Counted from the first letter of the stretch, positions 1 through 10,376 are shown. The stretch is 64,000 nt of DNA from a bacterium (GCA_016125225.1 WGME01000006.1:48966-112965), one strand, 5' to 3'. Numbers and translations: made by a program. Notes: generated from the letters alone by a model not told the origin.

Positions 1-748
1 CGGTCAAAGCCGGCGTTTTGCGGCCGGTTTCTGCACGCTCCAGGTTGGCGGCATAGCCCGTGGTCTTGCAATGCACGACGAAGTCTTCACCGTTGTCCGC
101 GGGAATCATGAACTCGTGCGACGCATCGCCGCCGATGGGACCGCTTTCGGCTTCCACCGGCAGATAGTTCAGCCCGCACCGGGCAAAGATGCGACAGTAG
201 GCCCGATAGATCCGCTGGTAGGTGTCATTCAGCGATTCCACGGAGGTATGGAAGCTGTAGGCATCCTTCATCAGGAATTCGCTGGTTCGCAGCACACCGA
301 ACCGTGGGCGTTCCTCGTTCCGGAACTTGGTCTGGATTTGATACAGGGTGAGCGGCATCTGGCGGTAACTGCTGATGTGCTTCGACACCAGATCGGTCAC
401 CACTTCCTCATGAGTGGGGCCGAGGGCCATATGAATGGAACGGTCGCCGCGCTTGACATGGAAATTGATCAGCACGTTACCGAAGGCGTCTTTACGTCCC
501 GTCCGCTCGAACAGGTCGATCGGCTGCAAAGCGGGCATGAAGATTTCGATGCCACCGGCGGCATCCATTTCCTCGCGGACGATCTGTTCCGCTTTTTTGA
601 GGGCCCGCAGCCCGAGCGGCAGGTACGTGTACGCCCCGGCCATCAACTGCCGGATCAACCCCGCCCGCAGCATCAATTGGTGGCTGGGGACTTCCGCATC
701 CGCGGGGACTTCCTTCATCGTGGGGATCAGGGTCTGCGACCAGCGCAC
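1..748 (-). CDS. proS: Prolyl-tRNA synthetase, N-terminal part (cut by window edge)
   Basis: Class II aminoacyl-tRNA synthetase that charges tRNA-Pro with proline in the cytoplasm. About 249 N-terminal residues are visible. The protein opens with [12 protein letters not shown], followed by a motif 1 region ([19 protein letters not shown]) and a motif 2 region ([18 protein letters not shown], then LMKDAYSFH), which is typical of the bacterial-type enzyme. The start is GTG at 748; AAAGGAG lies seven bases upstream, which decides this start. The C-terminal catalytic and anticodon-binding parts lie outside the window. Identification is from motifs I know for this family; only the truncation leaves anything open. 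Confidence 0.95.
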   Translation of the reverse strand, partial: MRWSQTLIPTMKEVPADAEVPSHQLMLRAGLIRQLMAGAYTYLPLGLRALKKAEQIVREEMDAAGGIEIFMPALQPIDLFERTGRKDAFGNVLINFHVKRGDRSIHMALGPTHEEVVTDLVSKHISSYRQMPLTLYQIQTKFRNEERPRFGVLRTSEFLMKDAYSFHTSVESLNDTYQRIYRAYCRIFARCGLNYLPVEAESGPIGGDASHEFMIPADNGEDFVVHCKTTGYAANLERAETGRKTPALT

Positions 749-1221
749 CGGACGACTCCTTTCGAGGGCGAGTTTCAATTCACGCCGAGATTGTAGCGGC
801 AGTCGGTAAAGACCGGAATGGAGCCGAACCGGTTCGATTTTCTGGTCATTTGCTCGTCGGACTTTCAATTCCGGGGAGACGTTAGAAACGCGGAGAGCGC
901 TGAGGGACAGGGAGAACTTGCTGTTCTCTCAGGTCTTAACCTCTGCGGTGCTCCGCGAACTCTGCCTTCATTCTTGCCTTTCCCTGACGAGAACGCTGTA
1001 AGAATTCCCCCATCATTTGGTACTCATCATCGACGTGGGAAGTCTGTCCACGGATTGTCGAAGCGTTGCCGGCTCGCCAATTCGACATTCGGATTTCGCC
1101 ATTCGTCATTGGCCCAGCCCGCTACAATCCACCGGCTTCATTGCATCGACTATGTCTCTGGTTTTAGACTCATGGGAGAAATCCCGCCGTTGTTCTCCCT
1201 CCTGAATTGAAGGTGCCATCG
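749..1221. other. Intergenic region between divergent proS and ALDH-like genes
   Basis: No convincing gene is seen in this 473-base stretch. It must hold the promoters of the divergent neighbours. Around 1078-1115 there is a low-complexity run of short words (ATTCGACATTCGG, then CCATTCGTCATTGG) whose ends (CCAAT and ATTGG) are complementary. It resembles the low-complexity palindromic filler seen elsewhere in this window. The possible frames here have no recognisable protein. Confidence 0.5.
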
Positions 1222-2658
1222 ATGTTCGACATCCCCATTCTCCGCTGGGGCCAGGTTTACGAGAGCATGGAAAAGCAGCCGGTGGTCCGGTTCGACAACG
1301 GCGAACCCGTGGCCCAACTGCATCAGGCCACGGGCATCATGGCCAAAATGGACATGAAAAAGGCCCAGAAGGCCCGTGATGCCCTGCGGCAGATTCCCAT
1401 CCCGCAGCTCCTCGAAATCTGCCAGAAGGCGGCCGATCTGTACCTCAATGGCACGCTCACCTGCGGCAATGCCACGCTGACACCCGCCGAGTTCTGCCGG
1501 ATGCAATCGGCGACCACCGGCCTGCCCGAGCACATGTGTGCAGGCAACATGCGGAAAAACGCGTTCGTCCTCAGCCACATGGGGGACGTGCTCGATGCCC
1601 TGACCCGCGGCCTGCCATACGACATTCTCTCGCGCGGGTACGGCATGGAAGACCGTGGCGTGATGGTGAGCTACCAAGCCAACACTCCCGTGCTTGGAGC
1701 GGTGTTGCCCTCGAATTCGCCCGGTGTGCATACGTTGTGGCTCCCGGCGATTGCAATGCAGATCGGCCTGATCCTGAAGCCCGGCTCGCAGGAATTCTGG
1801 ACGCCGTACCGCATTGCCGAAGCCTTCTTCCAGGCTGGTTTGCCCAAGGAAGCGATCGGCATTTACCCCGGTGGCCACGATGTCGGCGGGGCCTTGATGA
1901 CCGATTGCCCGCGAGTGATGCTCTTCGGCGGCCAGCAGACCGTTGATCAGCATCATGGCAACCCGCGCGTTTCCGTCCACGGCCCGGGCTTCTCGAAGAT
2001 CGTCTTCGGGGAAGACATGGTCGATCGTTGGGAAGACTATATCGACCTGCTGGTTGACAGCGTCTTCGCCAACAGCGGCCGGAGTTGCATCAATGCCAGC
2101 AGCATCTGGGCACCACGCCATGGGGCTGCGATTGCCGATGCTATCGCACAACGCCTCGGCCCGGTCGAACCACTGCCGCCGACTGATCCGAAAGCCTCCC
2201 TCGCCGCCTTCACCACCAAGGGGGTCGCGGAAGCCATGCACAACCAGATCGAGGAAGGGTTGAAAGCGCCCGGCGTGACGGAAGTGACCGCCAAGTACCG
2301 CAACGGCGACCGCTGGATTCCCCAGGAACGTTGCGACTACCTGCGACCGACGATCGTGCATTGCACCGGTCCCGATGTGCCGCTGGCGAACACCGAGTAT
2401 ATGTTCCCGTTCGCATCGGTAGTCGATTGCCCGCAGAACAAAATGATTGCCGCGATGAAGCAGACGCTGGTCTGCACGGCGATCACCGAAGATCCCAAGT
2501 TCACGCAACAACTGCTCGATGCGGTCACCATCGACCGGCTGAACGTGGGGGCCGTGAAGACGGTGCAACTCAACTGGCTGCAACCGCACGAAGGCAACAT
2601 CGTCGACTTCCTGTTCCGGGCTCGGGCCTTCCAGAACAGCCCGCCGCCGGCACACTAA
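1222..2658 (+). CDS. Aldehyde dehydrogenase superfamily protein with unusual active site
   Basis: A 478-residue protein of the NAD(P)-dependent aldehyde dehydrogenase fold. The cofactor-binding region (VLPSNSPGVHTLWLPAI, LILKPGSQEFWTP, AIGIYPGG) is recognisable. The nucleophile loop NSGRSCINASS puts the catalytic Cys at residue 289. The usual ELGGKSP segment carrying the general-base Glu is replaced by HGPGFSKIVF, so that Glu appears to be missing. In known families this loss goes with CoA-acylating or non-oxidative chemistry, so the substrate and even the reaction are uncertain. ATG at 1222 is preferred over the in-frame TTG at 1207 because GAAGGT precedes it by seven bases. Confidence 0.85.
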   Translation: MFDIPILRWGQVYESMEKQPVVRFDNGEPVAQLHQATGIMAKMDMKKAQKARDALRQIPIPQLLEICQKAADLYLNGTLTCGNATLTPAEFCRMQSATTGLPEHMCAGNMRKNAFVLSHMGDVLDALTRGLPYDILSRGYGMEDRGVMVSYQANTPVLGAVLPSNSPGVHTLWLPAIAMQIGLILKPGSQEFWTPYRIAEAFFQAGLPKEAIGIYPGGHDVGGALMTDCPRVMLFGGQQTVDQHHGNPRVSVHGPGFSKIVFGEDMVDRWEDYIDLLVDSVFANSGRSCINASSIWAPRHGAAIADAIAQRLGPVEPLPPTDPKASLAAFTTKGVAEAMHNQIEEGLKAPGVTEVTAKYRNGDRWIPQERCDYLRPTIVHCTGPDVPLANTEYMFPFASVVDCPQNKMIAAMKQTLVCTAITEDPKFTQQLLDAVTIDRLNVGAVKTVQLNWLQPHEGNIVDFLFRARAFQNSPPPAH

Positions 2659-2739
2659 AGGACAAATGGGACTGCGGAGCGTGGAAGGGGGAACGAGGAA
2701 CAACAGTTCCATCTTCCGCACTCCATTTCCGACTTGGTG

Positions 2740-2952
2740 CTATTCCCGTTCCGCCCACACGCGGGGTTCGCCGTCGTCAAAGAATTCGACATGAATCACG
2801 TTCGGACAGCAGCAGACCGGGCAGTCTTCGACATACGACTGGTCATCGCCCGCCGTCCGATCAAGCGGAATCACGATTTCCTCGCCGCACGAATCGCAGA
2901 CATACTGGCCTTCGTCGGCAACTTCGCGGCGAGAACGGCGACGGCGGCGCAT
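2740..2952 (-). CDS. CPXCG-type cysteine-rich small protein
   Basis: A 70-residue protein with an Arg-rich start (MRRRRRSRRE), then two Cys pairs, YVCDSCGEE and EDCPVCCCPN, and an acidic tail containing FDDGEPRVWAE. The spacing fits a small zinc ribbon of the CPXCG-motif family found in proteobacteria and planctomycetes, whose role is unknown. Here the second knuckle reads CPVCC rather than CPXCG. It is transcribed divergently from the MOSC gene, 49 bases away. No good ribosome-binding site is visible before the start, so the Arg-rich N-terminus is the least certain part. Confidence 0.75.
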   Translation of the reverse strand: MRRRRRSRREVADEGQYVCDSCGEEIVIPLDRTAGDDQSYVEDCPVCCCPNVIHVEFFDDGEPRVWAERE

Positions 2953-3001
2953 GCACAGGGACTCCAGTTCAGCGAAACGGTCTGATGGAAGGATAACGGC
3001 T

Positions 3002-3775
3002 GTGGCTCGTGTCGTCGATCTGCGGGTTTATCCAGTGAAGTCGCTGCCGCCGACGGTGCTGACTTCCGCCCGCGTGTTGCCGAGCGGTGCGCTGCAGAAC
3101 GACCGCCGCTGGGCCTTCGTGGATGACACTGGCAAATTCTGGAATGCCAAGCGGACACCGAAATTGCACGACATCGGTTGCCGCTACGATGTCCCCAGCA
3201 GCACGCTGATGTTCCAAGATCCGGAATCCCGATCGCTAACCTGGGCCATCGGTTCCGAGACCACTGCGATCAATTCCTGGTTCAGCGAGCAAATGGGTGG
3301 ACCGGCTCGATCGATCGAGAACACGGATGTGGGTTTTCCCGATGATCTGGAAAGTCCCGGCCCGACTGTCGTCAGCACGGCGACTCTCGAAACCATTACG
3401 AGCTGGTTTCCCGGTTTGACGACCGACAGCGTGCGGTTGCGATTGCGGGCGAACATCGAAATCGGTGATGTCCCCGCGTTCTGGGAAGACCGACTCTATC
3501 GAACCGAAGGACAAATGCAGCCTTTCCGCATCGGTCCGCTCACGTTTCTGGGGATCAATCCGTGCCAGCGGTGCGTGGTGCCGTCACGAGATCAATCGAC
3601 CGGCGAGGCCATCCCGCAGTTCCAGAAGTTGTTCGCCGAGAAACGCCGTGAGACCCTGCCCGACTGGGCTCCCGCAGACCGCTTCAACCACTTCTACCGA
3701 GCAACGGTGAATACCCGGCTGCACAGCGGAGCAGGGGAGTTCCTCACCGTCGGCGACACGGTCGAAATCCTGTAG
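3002..3775 (+). CDS. MOSC domain protein with N-terminal beta-barrel
   Basis: A 257-residue protein. It begins with the MOSC N-terminal beta-barrel signature (VVDLRVYPVKSL, then DRRWAFVDDTGKF) and has a C-terminal MOSC domain with the conserved Cys in INPCQRCVVPSRD and the late VGDTVEIL segment. MOSC proteins of this layout bind molybdenum cofactor or handle sulfur, as YcbX and mARC proteins do; the actual substrate here is unknown. The GTG start at 3002 follows AAGGA by eight bases. The bshB1-like gene starts 12 bases downstream, so the two are probably co-transcribed. Confidence 0.85.
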   Translation: MARVVDLRVYPVKSLPPTVLTSARVLPSGALQNDRRWAFVDDTGKFWNAKRTPKLHDIGCRYDVPSSTLMFQDPESRSLTWAIGSETTAINSWFSEQMGGPARSIENTDVGFPDDLESPGPTVVSTATLETITSWFPGLTTDSVRLRLRANIEIGDVPAFWEDRLYRTEGQMQPFRIGPLTFLGINPCQRCVVPSRDQSTGEAIPQFQKLFAEKRRETLPDWAPADRFNHFYRATVNTRLHSGAGEFLTVGDTVEIL

Positions 3776-3787
3776 AGTGCCAACATC

Positions 3788-4504
3788 ATGACACCGCCCA
3801 GTGCCCCGCTCGACATCCTCGTGGTCGCTCCGCATCCGGATGACGCTGAAATCAGCGTCGGGGGAACGATTCTGGTTTCGCGGCAACAAGGCCTGCGGGT
3901 CGGTGTGGTCGAACTGACCAATGGGGAACCCACACCGAATGGTTCGCCTGAACTACGAGCGCGCGAAACCGCCGCCGCCACGCAGACTCTCGATCTCACC
4001 TGGCGACACAATCTGCAACTGCCGAATCGCTTGCTCGAACCAACACTCGATGCCCGTCGACAACTGGCGAGCGTGTTCCGATTGACCCGGCCTCAAATTC
4101 TGCTGGTGCCGTATTGGGAAGATGCCCATCCCGACCATGTCGCGGCAAGCAGTTTGTGTGATGCCGCCCGGTTCTGGGCGAAGCTGTCTCGGACCGATAT
4201 GCCCGGCGAGCCGTATCATCCGCCGACGATCTTCTATTACTGGAGCATCCACCTGCGGATTCACCCGCAACCCGCCATGGTGGTCGATATCAGCGACGTG
4301 ATCGATCAGAAAATGGCAGCAATCCGTTGTTATGAAAGCCAGTTCCTCATTGGCAAGTCGCAGGAGTTTCCGACTGCACTCGATGATATTCACGACCGCG
4401 CCCGCTATTGGGGCTGGGCGATTCACAGGAAATTCGGCGAACCGCTCGGCAGCCGCGAAGCTCTGGGCACTTCATCGCTGCTGCCGTGGTTAAGTCCGCG
4501 TTAG
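3788..4504 (+). CDS. bshB1: Billithiol-type deacetylase BshB1 (PIG-L/LmbE family)
   Basis: A 238-residue zinc deacetylase of the LmbE/PIG-L family. The metal-binding motif [13 protein letters not shown] lies at residues 14-26 and the third-ligand motif HPDHVAAS near 115. [12 protein letters not shown] and [11 protein letters not shown] match the BshB1 subfamily, which removes the acetyl group from GlcNAc-malate during bacillithiol synthesis in the cytoplasm. Length is typical. It follows the MOSC gene by 12 bases and converges on the acidic HTH gene. No bshA or bshC is visible in the window, so the pathway assignment rests on subfamily resemblance. Confidence 0.85.
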   Translation: MTPPSAPLDILVVAPHPDDAEISVGGTILVSRQQGLRVGVVELTNGEPTPNGSPELRARETAAATQTLDLTWRHNLQLPNRLLEPTLDARRQLASVFRLTRPQILLVPYWEDAHPDHVAASSLCDAARFWAKLSRTDMPGEPYHPPTIFYYWSIHLRIHPQPAMVVDISDVIDQKMAAIRCYESQFLIGKSQEFPTALDDIHDRARYWGWAIHRKFGEPLGSREALGTSSLLPWLSPR

Positions 4505-4513
4505 GCCGTCTTG

Positions 4514-6094
4514 TTAACCAATCAGACCAGATAACGACGAGATGATCGAAGCAGCGGGGCCCGAGGTTTCGGCTCCGGTCCACATGGTCATCATCCCTTC
4601 GACAATCAGCCAGGCATTCGTGCCCATGAGCACTCCCGCCACGATGACCATGAGCGCCGCGGGTGCCCCCCAACTTGGTTCGCGTGGCTTTAGCGATTTT
4701 GCCGCCGGGGTGAGATAGCTGTCCTCATCGTCTTCGGCGGCCGATTCCCCTTCAAATTCATCACTGAAGGCGGAATCTTCCGCGTCGATAATGTCCTCTT
4801 CCTGAGCGGTATCAAATTCTTCGTCGTCCGCATCGAGGACTTCGTCCAATTCATCAACGACTTCCAGGTCTTCAACGGCCTGACCGGCGTCGATGGCACC
4901 ACTCAGGGTCCCAATGTAATCGCTGGTGGCATCATCGTCGTCGACCATGAGTACCGCGGTCTGATTGGCGTCATCCTCATCGTCTGCAACGAAGGCAATT
5001 TCTTCCGCGAACTGTTCATCGACGGCGAGACGACGTGTCCCCCCGGAATCGCCACTTTCCGAGTCAAAATCGAGTTCATCCGCCAGGCTGTCGAGGCCCG
5101 GTTCCTGCATGCGTTGCGTGGTTTCCGCTTTCTGAATCGTGACATCGGAATCCGAGACAAAGTCCAGTGTCAAACCAGAATCGCCGGTATCCAACGTGAG
5201 ACCACTGTCTCCGGTATCGAGCGTCAGTCCGCTGTCGCCGGTGTCCAGAGTCAGACCACTGTCTTCCGTATCGAAGGCCATGCCTTCGTCGTCGGTGGTA
5301 CCGACAGGCGAACCAACCATTTGCACATCGGAATCGCTGTCGGGAGAGGCCAGCGTCAGTCCACTGTCTTGGGTTTCAAAGCTGATGCCGCTTTCGCCTT
5401 CCGGAATGACTAACTCAGACTCGGTCATTATGGAAGCTTCACTGTCGTCGATGACCGCGTCGTCTTCTTCCATATCGAGATCAAAGCCGGTTGCATTTTC
5501 GGCCGGGGCTTCCAGCTCCAGATCATCCAGGCTGGAAAAATCGGTGGCGCTCAAGTCGGCCATGGTCACATCGCTGTGCGATGGGTCTTCCGCTTCTTCT
5601 GCCACCGGCACTTCGGCCGAACTGCCCGTCTGGAAGAAATCGCTTTCGCTGCCCGAGGTTTCCTCGGCATCGAACACTTCGACATCGCTGGAAGACGGGC
5701 CGTCCGTTGACTCAGACTCAACGGGTTCGGTATGAAACGACAGCTGCAGATGATCGAGTTCGGCCGGCGAGCCCGAGGAAATGATCGTCGCCTGATCCGC
5801 CAAAGCTTCTTCATCGAGTTCAATAAAATCGACCTGCTCCGACATCACCGCAGACTCGTCGGCAAAGCCGATCGTCTCGTCGAAGTCGATGTCGTCCACC
5901 ACCGGCAGTTCTTTGGTGGGATGCAAACGTCCGCTCGTGATCAGGGCTTCGATATCTTCGCGGCGGTATTTCCAGGTGCCACGGTCGGCGAGGGCTTTCA
6001 AATCGCCATTGTCGACCAACTCCCGCACGGTGACATCATCAATCCCGTAGAGATCGGTGATGTCGGCGGTGGTAAGGAATTTTTTCTGTGCCAC
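4514..6094 (-). CDS. Acidic HTH-membrane protein with DSGLTL nonapeptide repeats
   Basis: A 526-residue protein of unknown function. Residues 1-60 form an excisionase/MerR-like helix-turn-helix (LTTADITDLYGIDDVTVREL, then WKYRREDIEALI). Residues 65-470 are very acidic, low-complexity and rich in Asp, Glu and Ser. Near-identical nine-residue units (DTGDSGLTL) run in tandem at about 274-311, with single DSGLTL copies before them. One membrane helix follows at about 477-500, then a short tail. A DNA-binding head with a C-terminal membrane anchor suggests a membrane-tethered regulator or chromosome-envelope tether; that is inference. The start is GTG at 6094 with a weak ribosome-binding site. The 27-base repeats have diverged in sequence. 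Confidence 0.8.
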   Translation of the reverse strand: MAQKKFLTTADITDLYGIDDVTVRELVDNGDLKALADRGTWKYRREDIEALITSGRLHPTKELPVVDDIDFDETIGFADESAVMSEQVDFIELDEEALADQATIISSGSPAELDHLQLSFHTEPVESESTDGPSSSDVEVFDAEETSGSESDFFQTGSSAEVPVAEEAEDPSHSDVTMADLSATDFSSLDDLELEAPAENATGFDLDMEEDDAVIDDSEASIMTESELVIPEGESGISFETQDSGLTLASPDSDSDVQMVGSPVGTTDDEGMAFDTEDSGLTLDTGDSGLTLDTGDSGLTLDTGDSGLTLDFVSDSDVTIQKAETTQRMQEPGLDSLADELDFDSESGDSGGTRRLAVDEQFAEEIAFVADDEDDANQTAVLMVDDDDATSDYIGTLSGAIDAGQAVEDLEVVDELDEVLDADDEEFDTAQEEDIIDAEDSAFSDEFEGESAAEDDEDSYLTPAAKSLKPREPSWGAPAALMVIVAGVLMGTNAWLIVEGMMTMWTGAETSGPAASIISSLSGLIG

Positions 6095-7399
<1,305 letters not shown>

Positions 7400-7408
7400 T
7401 CGTGTGAA

Positions 7409-7442
7409 TCGAGCACAGCCCTCGGCGTTTCCGCGCGGCTAA
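7409..7442. repeat. Half copy of palindromic repeat family C
   Basis: This sequence matches the right arm of the family C palindromes at 13277, 14808 and 60811 (words GAGCACAGC, CTCGGCGTTTCC and GCGCGGCTAA). Only one arm is present. It sits between the convergent stops of hemB and the MEKHLA gene and overlaps the last codons of the latter. Confidence 0.5.
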
Positions 7443-7909
7443 GCGAGTTCGAGGAATTGCCATTCGGAAAACGTGGCGGCTTGTCCCACGCGTTGACCGG
7501 CAGCATCGACCAGGTTCCACACCGTTGCCCGATCAATGCGGAAACGGCGGCCCGTTGAACTGATGCGGATGCCCTGATAGTCGTCCACATAACCATCCCG
7601 CGACGTTCGCTCGAGCAACTGCGCCCGCTCGTCGCGATGCATCGGTTCGGCCGTGTAGCGTGACGGGGTTTGCAACAAGGTGGGAATGTCCATTTCCCAC
7701 AACGTCAAGGCCGTTTGATTCCCGTAGTTCAAGATGGGATCGGCCTGGGTGCCATGCGAAACTACCACAAAAGGGGCGAGGAACAGCCGCGTGGCTTGCT
7801 CCGCCGGTGTGCCCGTGCGGTCAATCAGTTCGCTTCCCACCCAGCGGCGGTACGAATCGAGCAGGATCTGCGTGTGGGTGATCCATTCCGGACGCAGTTC
7901 AGCGGCCAT
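7439..7909 (-). CDS. MEKHLA domain protein
   Basis: A 156-residue protein that matches the MEKHLA domain, a PAS-related fold first described at the C-terminus of plant HD-ZIP III factors and common as a single-domain protein in bacteria. Telling segments are ILLDSYRRWVG, FVVVSHGTQADPILNYGN, LTLWEMD and the ending ATFSEWQFL. The role is unknown; PAS relatives bind small ligands. The ATG at 7909 overlaps the TGA of the upstream esterase gene (TGATG), so translation is likely coupled. GTG one codon earlier (7912) is possible. Its last four bases are shared with a family C repeat arm. Confidence 0.8.
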   Translation of the reverse strand: MAAELRPEWITHTQILLDSYRRWVGSELIDRTGTPAEQATRLFLAPFVVVSHGTQADPILNYGNQTALTLWEMDIPTLLQTPSRYTAEPMHRDERAQLLERTSRDGYVDDYQGIRISSTGRRFRIDRATVWNLVDAAGQRVGQAATFSEWQFLELA

Positions 7910-9012
7910 CACTGTCCTTCTTTGGCAGTCGGCTTGAGCACCGAATCGATCAACTGGTAGGCCCGTTCCCGCATCTCAGGGGGAAAATCATGCTGGCAGT
8001 CCGGGTGTTCCACCTGTAGCCGCTCCGGATGCCCATACAGTTCAAAGATGGGCTTCGCGGCGGCCGCAACGCGATCCACACTCGCCGCGCGGAAGTTGCT
8101 GTCATGCAAAGGGGCGACGATGAGTGTGCTACGCGGGGCCAATGCGGCGATCAGTTCATGAAAGTCGTAAGGGATCTCAGCAAGTCGGCCACGATATTCC
8201 GCCAGCTTCGGCAGATACCGGGTCTGCACCCAACCCCGTTCGGGGAACCAGTTGGCTTCAGCCCCATCGTAGTAATCGAGATAGGAATCGAGTCCACAAC
8301 TCGAAACGATGACCTTGATGCGGTCGTCATGAATCGCGGTATAGACAGAGTTATGTCCGCCCAGCGAGTGACCAATGGCGGCGAAGGCGGTGGGATTGAC
8401 ATAGGGTTGCGTGCTCAGCCAGTCGAGCCCGCGGATGTTGTCCCACACGGCTTTCAACGTGCCACTTTCCCAGCCAAGGGCCTTGATGTCGGGCTGATAT
8501 TTGGCGAGCAGCGGATAGTTCGGAGCGAAACAGACATAACCCCGTTCGGCGAGTTCATTGGCATAGCTGCGGTTCTCACGCGGGCCAAGTCCCACGACCA
8601 CCCCGAGTCCGACGTTGTTATCGGTGGGATGCAGGCACAACACCGCCGGGGCTTTGGCACCGGGAGTATTGAGCACGGCTTTGGGAATCAGCACATAGGC
8701 CGGGGTCCGGCAACCGGGCTCGGAAGCATAGGTGATGAGCCGCCGTACATAGCTCCCGGCATCGAATTCCTCTTCAACCTGCACGTCGAACGGACAGCGT
8801 TTTTCATCACCGGGGAGTGAACCGGCGACAGAGGCAAAACCGGCGAGAATCTCTGCTTTACGGTGCTGCCAATCATCCAGCGTTTTCACCGGAACCACTT
8901 CGGTTCCCTGATGAAACAGCAGCAGTTGATCGCGGGGTAAACGCGGGACCGGATCGGCGGCAGTCAGGGGACCCGCCAGACAGAGACTCAGCAGACAGAA
9001 CCAGCGACGCAT
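7909..9012 (-). CDS. Secreted alpha/beta hydrolase (acetyl-xylan-esterase/dienelactone type)
   Basis: A 367-residue exported hydrolase. A signal peptide (MRRWFCLLSLCLAGPLTAAD) is followed by an alpha/beta-hydrolase domain. The nucleophile elbow is GHSLGGH, the likely acid lies in APLHDSNF and the catalytic His in CQHDFPPE. LCLHPTDNNVGLG and GYVCFAPNYP are typical of the large planctomycete families related to dienelactone hydrolase and acetyl-xylan esterase. The natural substrate, probably an ester of a polysaccharide, is inferred. AGGAG seven bases before the ATG at 9012 decides the start over an upstream in-frame Met. It is coupled to the MEKHLA gene downstream. Confidence 0.82.
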   Translation of the reverse strand: MRRWFCLLSLCLAGPLTAADPVPRLPRDQLLLFHQGTEVVPVKTLDDWQHRKAEILAGFASVAGSLPGDEKRCPFDVQVEEEFDAGSYVRRLITYASEPGCRTPAYVLIPKAVLNTPGAKAPAVLCLHPTDNNVGLGVVVGLGPRENRSYANELAERGYVCFAPNYPLLAKYQPDIKALGWESGTLKAVWDNIRGLDWLSTQPYVNPTAFAAIGHSLGGHNSVYTAIHDDRIKVIVSSCGLDSYLDYYDGAEANWFPERGWVQTRYLPKLAEYRGRLAEIPYDFHELIAALAPRSTLIVAPLHDSNFRAASVDRVAAAAKPIFELYGHPERLQVEHPDCQHDFPPEMRERAYQLIDSVLKPTAKEGQ

Positions 9013-9184
9013 GACACTTCTCCTGCGGTGCCGATCGATGCGCCGAACCCACCGCGATGGGTGCATGGTCGCGAGATTCGCGGTATGTGTCCAGTCTGGC
9101 GGACATGCAACTCGCGGAGAGATTGATTACGATTCGCCGCGCATTGTGCCTCGTCGTCTTGCCATCTGTAAAAAGCTGCTGCTC

Positions 9185-9823
9185 ATGCTGAACTATGGAA
9201 TCCTCGCTGCGATTTCGTATCTGTTAGGAGCCACTCCGTTTGGCCTACTGATTGCCCGCTGGGTGAAGGGGATCGATCTACGCAAAGAGGGAAGCGGAAA
9301 CATCGGGGCGACGAATGTCACCCGGGTCATCGGCAAGAAATGGGGTGCCGTAGCATTACTGCTCGATGCCCTGAAAGGAGCGATACCCGCGGGACTGTTT
9401 CCGTTGGTTCTTCCCTTTGCAGCCGACCAGTTGCTGCATGCCAGTGTGCTGGCCGGCGTCGCAGCCATTCTTGGCCACATGTTTTCGCCGTGGTTGCGAT
9501 TCAAAGGAGGCAAGGGGGTGGCGACTGCGACGGGTGTTGTGCTGGTCCTTGCTCCCTGGGCCTTTCTCGTCGCTTTGGGCCTGTTCATCACCGTCTTTGC
9601 CGCCACGCGGATTGTCTCTTTGGGATCAATCTCAGCCGCCATCGGATTCGCGATCGCGCAGACATTCTGGCTTCCTGCAGATCCGTGGTCCTCTGCGAAT
9701 TGGAGCCTCGCCGCCTTCAGCTACGGCATTCCCGCATTAATCATCTGGCAGCACCGCAGCAACATCGGCCGCCTGCTCCGCGGCGAGGAGCATGCCTTCA
9801 AGAAAAAGACCGAGCCGACATAG
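9185..9823 (+). CDS. plsY: Acyl-phosphate:glycerol-3-phosphate acyltransferase PlsY
   Basis: A 212-residue integral membrane enzyme that transfers an acyl group from acyl phosphate to glycerol-3-phosphate, the first step of phospholipid synthesis. Signature motifs are GSGNIGATNVTRV, KWGAVALLLDALKGAIP and FKGGKGVATATG, spread over several hydrophobic segments. The N-terminal helix begins at MLNYGILAAISYLLG, which supports ATG 9185; no Shine-Dalgarno is visible. Lys-rich tail. It is divergent from the esterase gene and convergent with the small secreted protein gene. Confidence 0.93.
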   Translation: MLNYGILAAISYLLGATPFGLLIARWVKGIDLRKEGSGNIGATNVTRVIGKKWGAVALLLDALKGAIPAGLFPLVLPFAADQLLHASVLAGVAAILGHMFSPWLRFKGGKGVATATGVVLVLAPWAFLVALGLFITVFAATRIVSLGSISAAIGFAIAQTFWLPADPWSSANWSLAAFSYGIPALIIWQHRSNIGRLLRGEEHAFKKKTEPT

Positions 9824-9843
9824 GGGAAACTCGAACTTCCCCA

Positions 9844-10146
9844 CTACGGATTGAACTCAATATAGCCTTCCTGATAGATCGTGCGGTCCGTTCGCGGGCC
9901 ATTCCGAATCACATAGTTATTGATACGGTAGGCACTACGGACTGAGAACCCCTGGGCTTCGCGGTAGTACGCCGGGCGATACGCCGACCGATGTTCAGGC
10001 AGCGGGTAGTCGGCGGGCAAACCGGCAACGGGTGTGTGGCTGTAATACGAACGGCGATACATCCAGTCATCCGCCGATCCAACCTGGGGCAGCAGGACCA
10101 TCAACAGCAGAAATAATTGGCCCCGGTAACGAAAACGGTCTTGCAT
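9844..10146 (-). CDS. Small secreted Tyr/Arg-rich protein
   Basis: A 100-residue protein that I do not recognise. A signal peptide (FLLLMVLLPQVGSAD) is followed by a mature part rich in Tyr, Arg and Ser (DDWMYRRSYYSH, then PAYYREAQGF). GGAGG five bases before ATG 10146 sets the start; an in-frame upstream ATG at 10182 lacks such a site. It probably ends up outside the cytoplasm. Small Tyr/Arg-rich exported proteins are frequent in planctomycetes, but no function can be given. Confidence 0.65.
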   Translation of the reverse strand: MQDRFRYRGQLFLLLMVLLPQVGSADDWMYRRSYYSHTPVAGLPADYPLPEHRSAYRPAYYREAQGFSVRSAYRINNYVIRNGPRTDRTIYQEGYIEFNP

Positions 10147-10376
10147 CTTGGCCTCCGTGTGGCCCGCGTGGTCTTTTGACATCCACTCAGATGTGCTATG
10201 TTGCGGAAACTCAACAAAACAGCGACATCCCGGTGGTTAAAACCACTGAGACGCAGGTTCCGGGCCAAACTGAGTTGAAGTTTTATTGAGGCCGCGATAC
10301 CACAGAGCAACCGCCAGCAAGCGGGTTTTGATGCATCGCCAGTTTGCCGTTGCGCCCTGGAGCGAAGATCTTTCCC

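Noticed and set aside
71..796. Long open frame on the plus strand opposite proS
   Set aside because: It is the antisense shadow of a clear prolyl-tRNA synthetase; its protein has no recognisable features.
5170..5275. Regular 27-base repeats as a CRISPR or VNTR array
   Set aside because: They are in frame within the HTH-membrane protein and encode the DSGLTL repeats.
10183..10376. Riboswitch before the tandem GNAT gene
   Set aside because: A short palindrome (GTGGTTAAAACCAC) exists, but no known aptamer core could be recognised.
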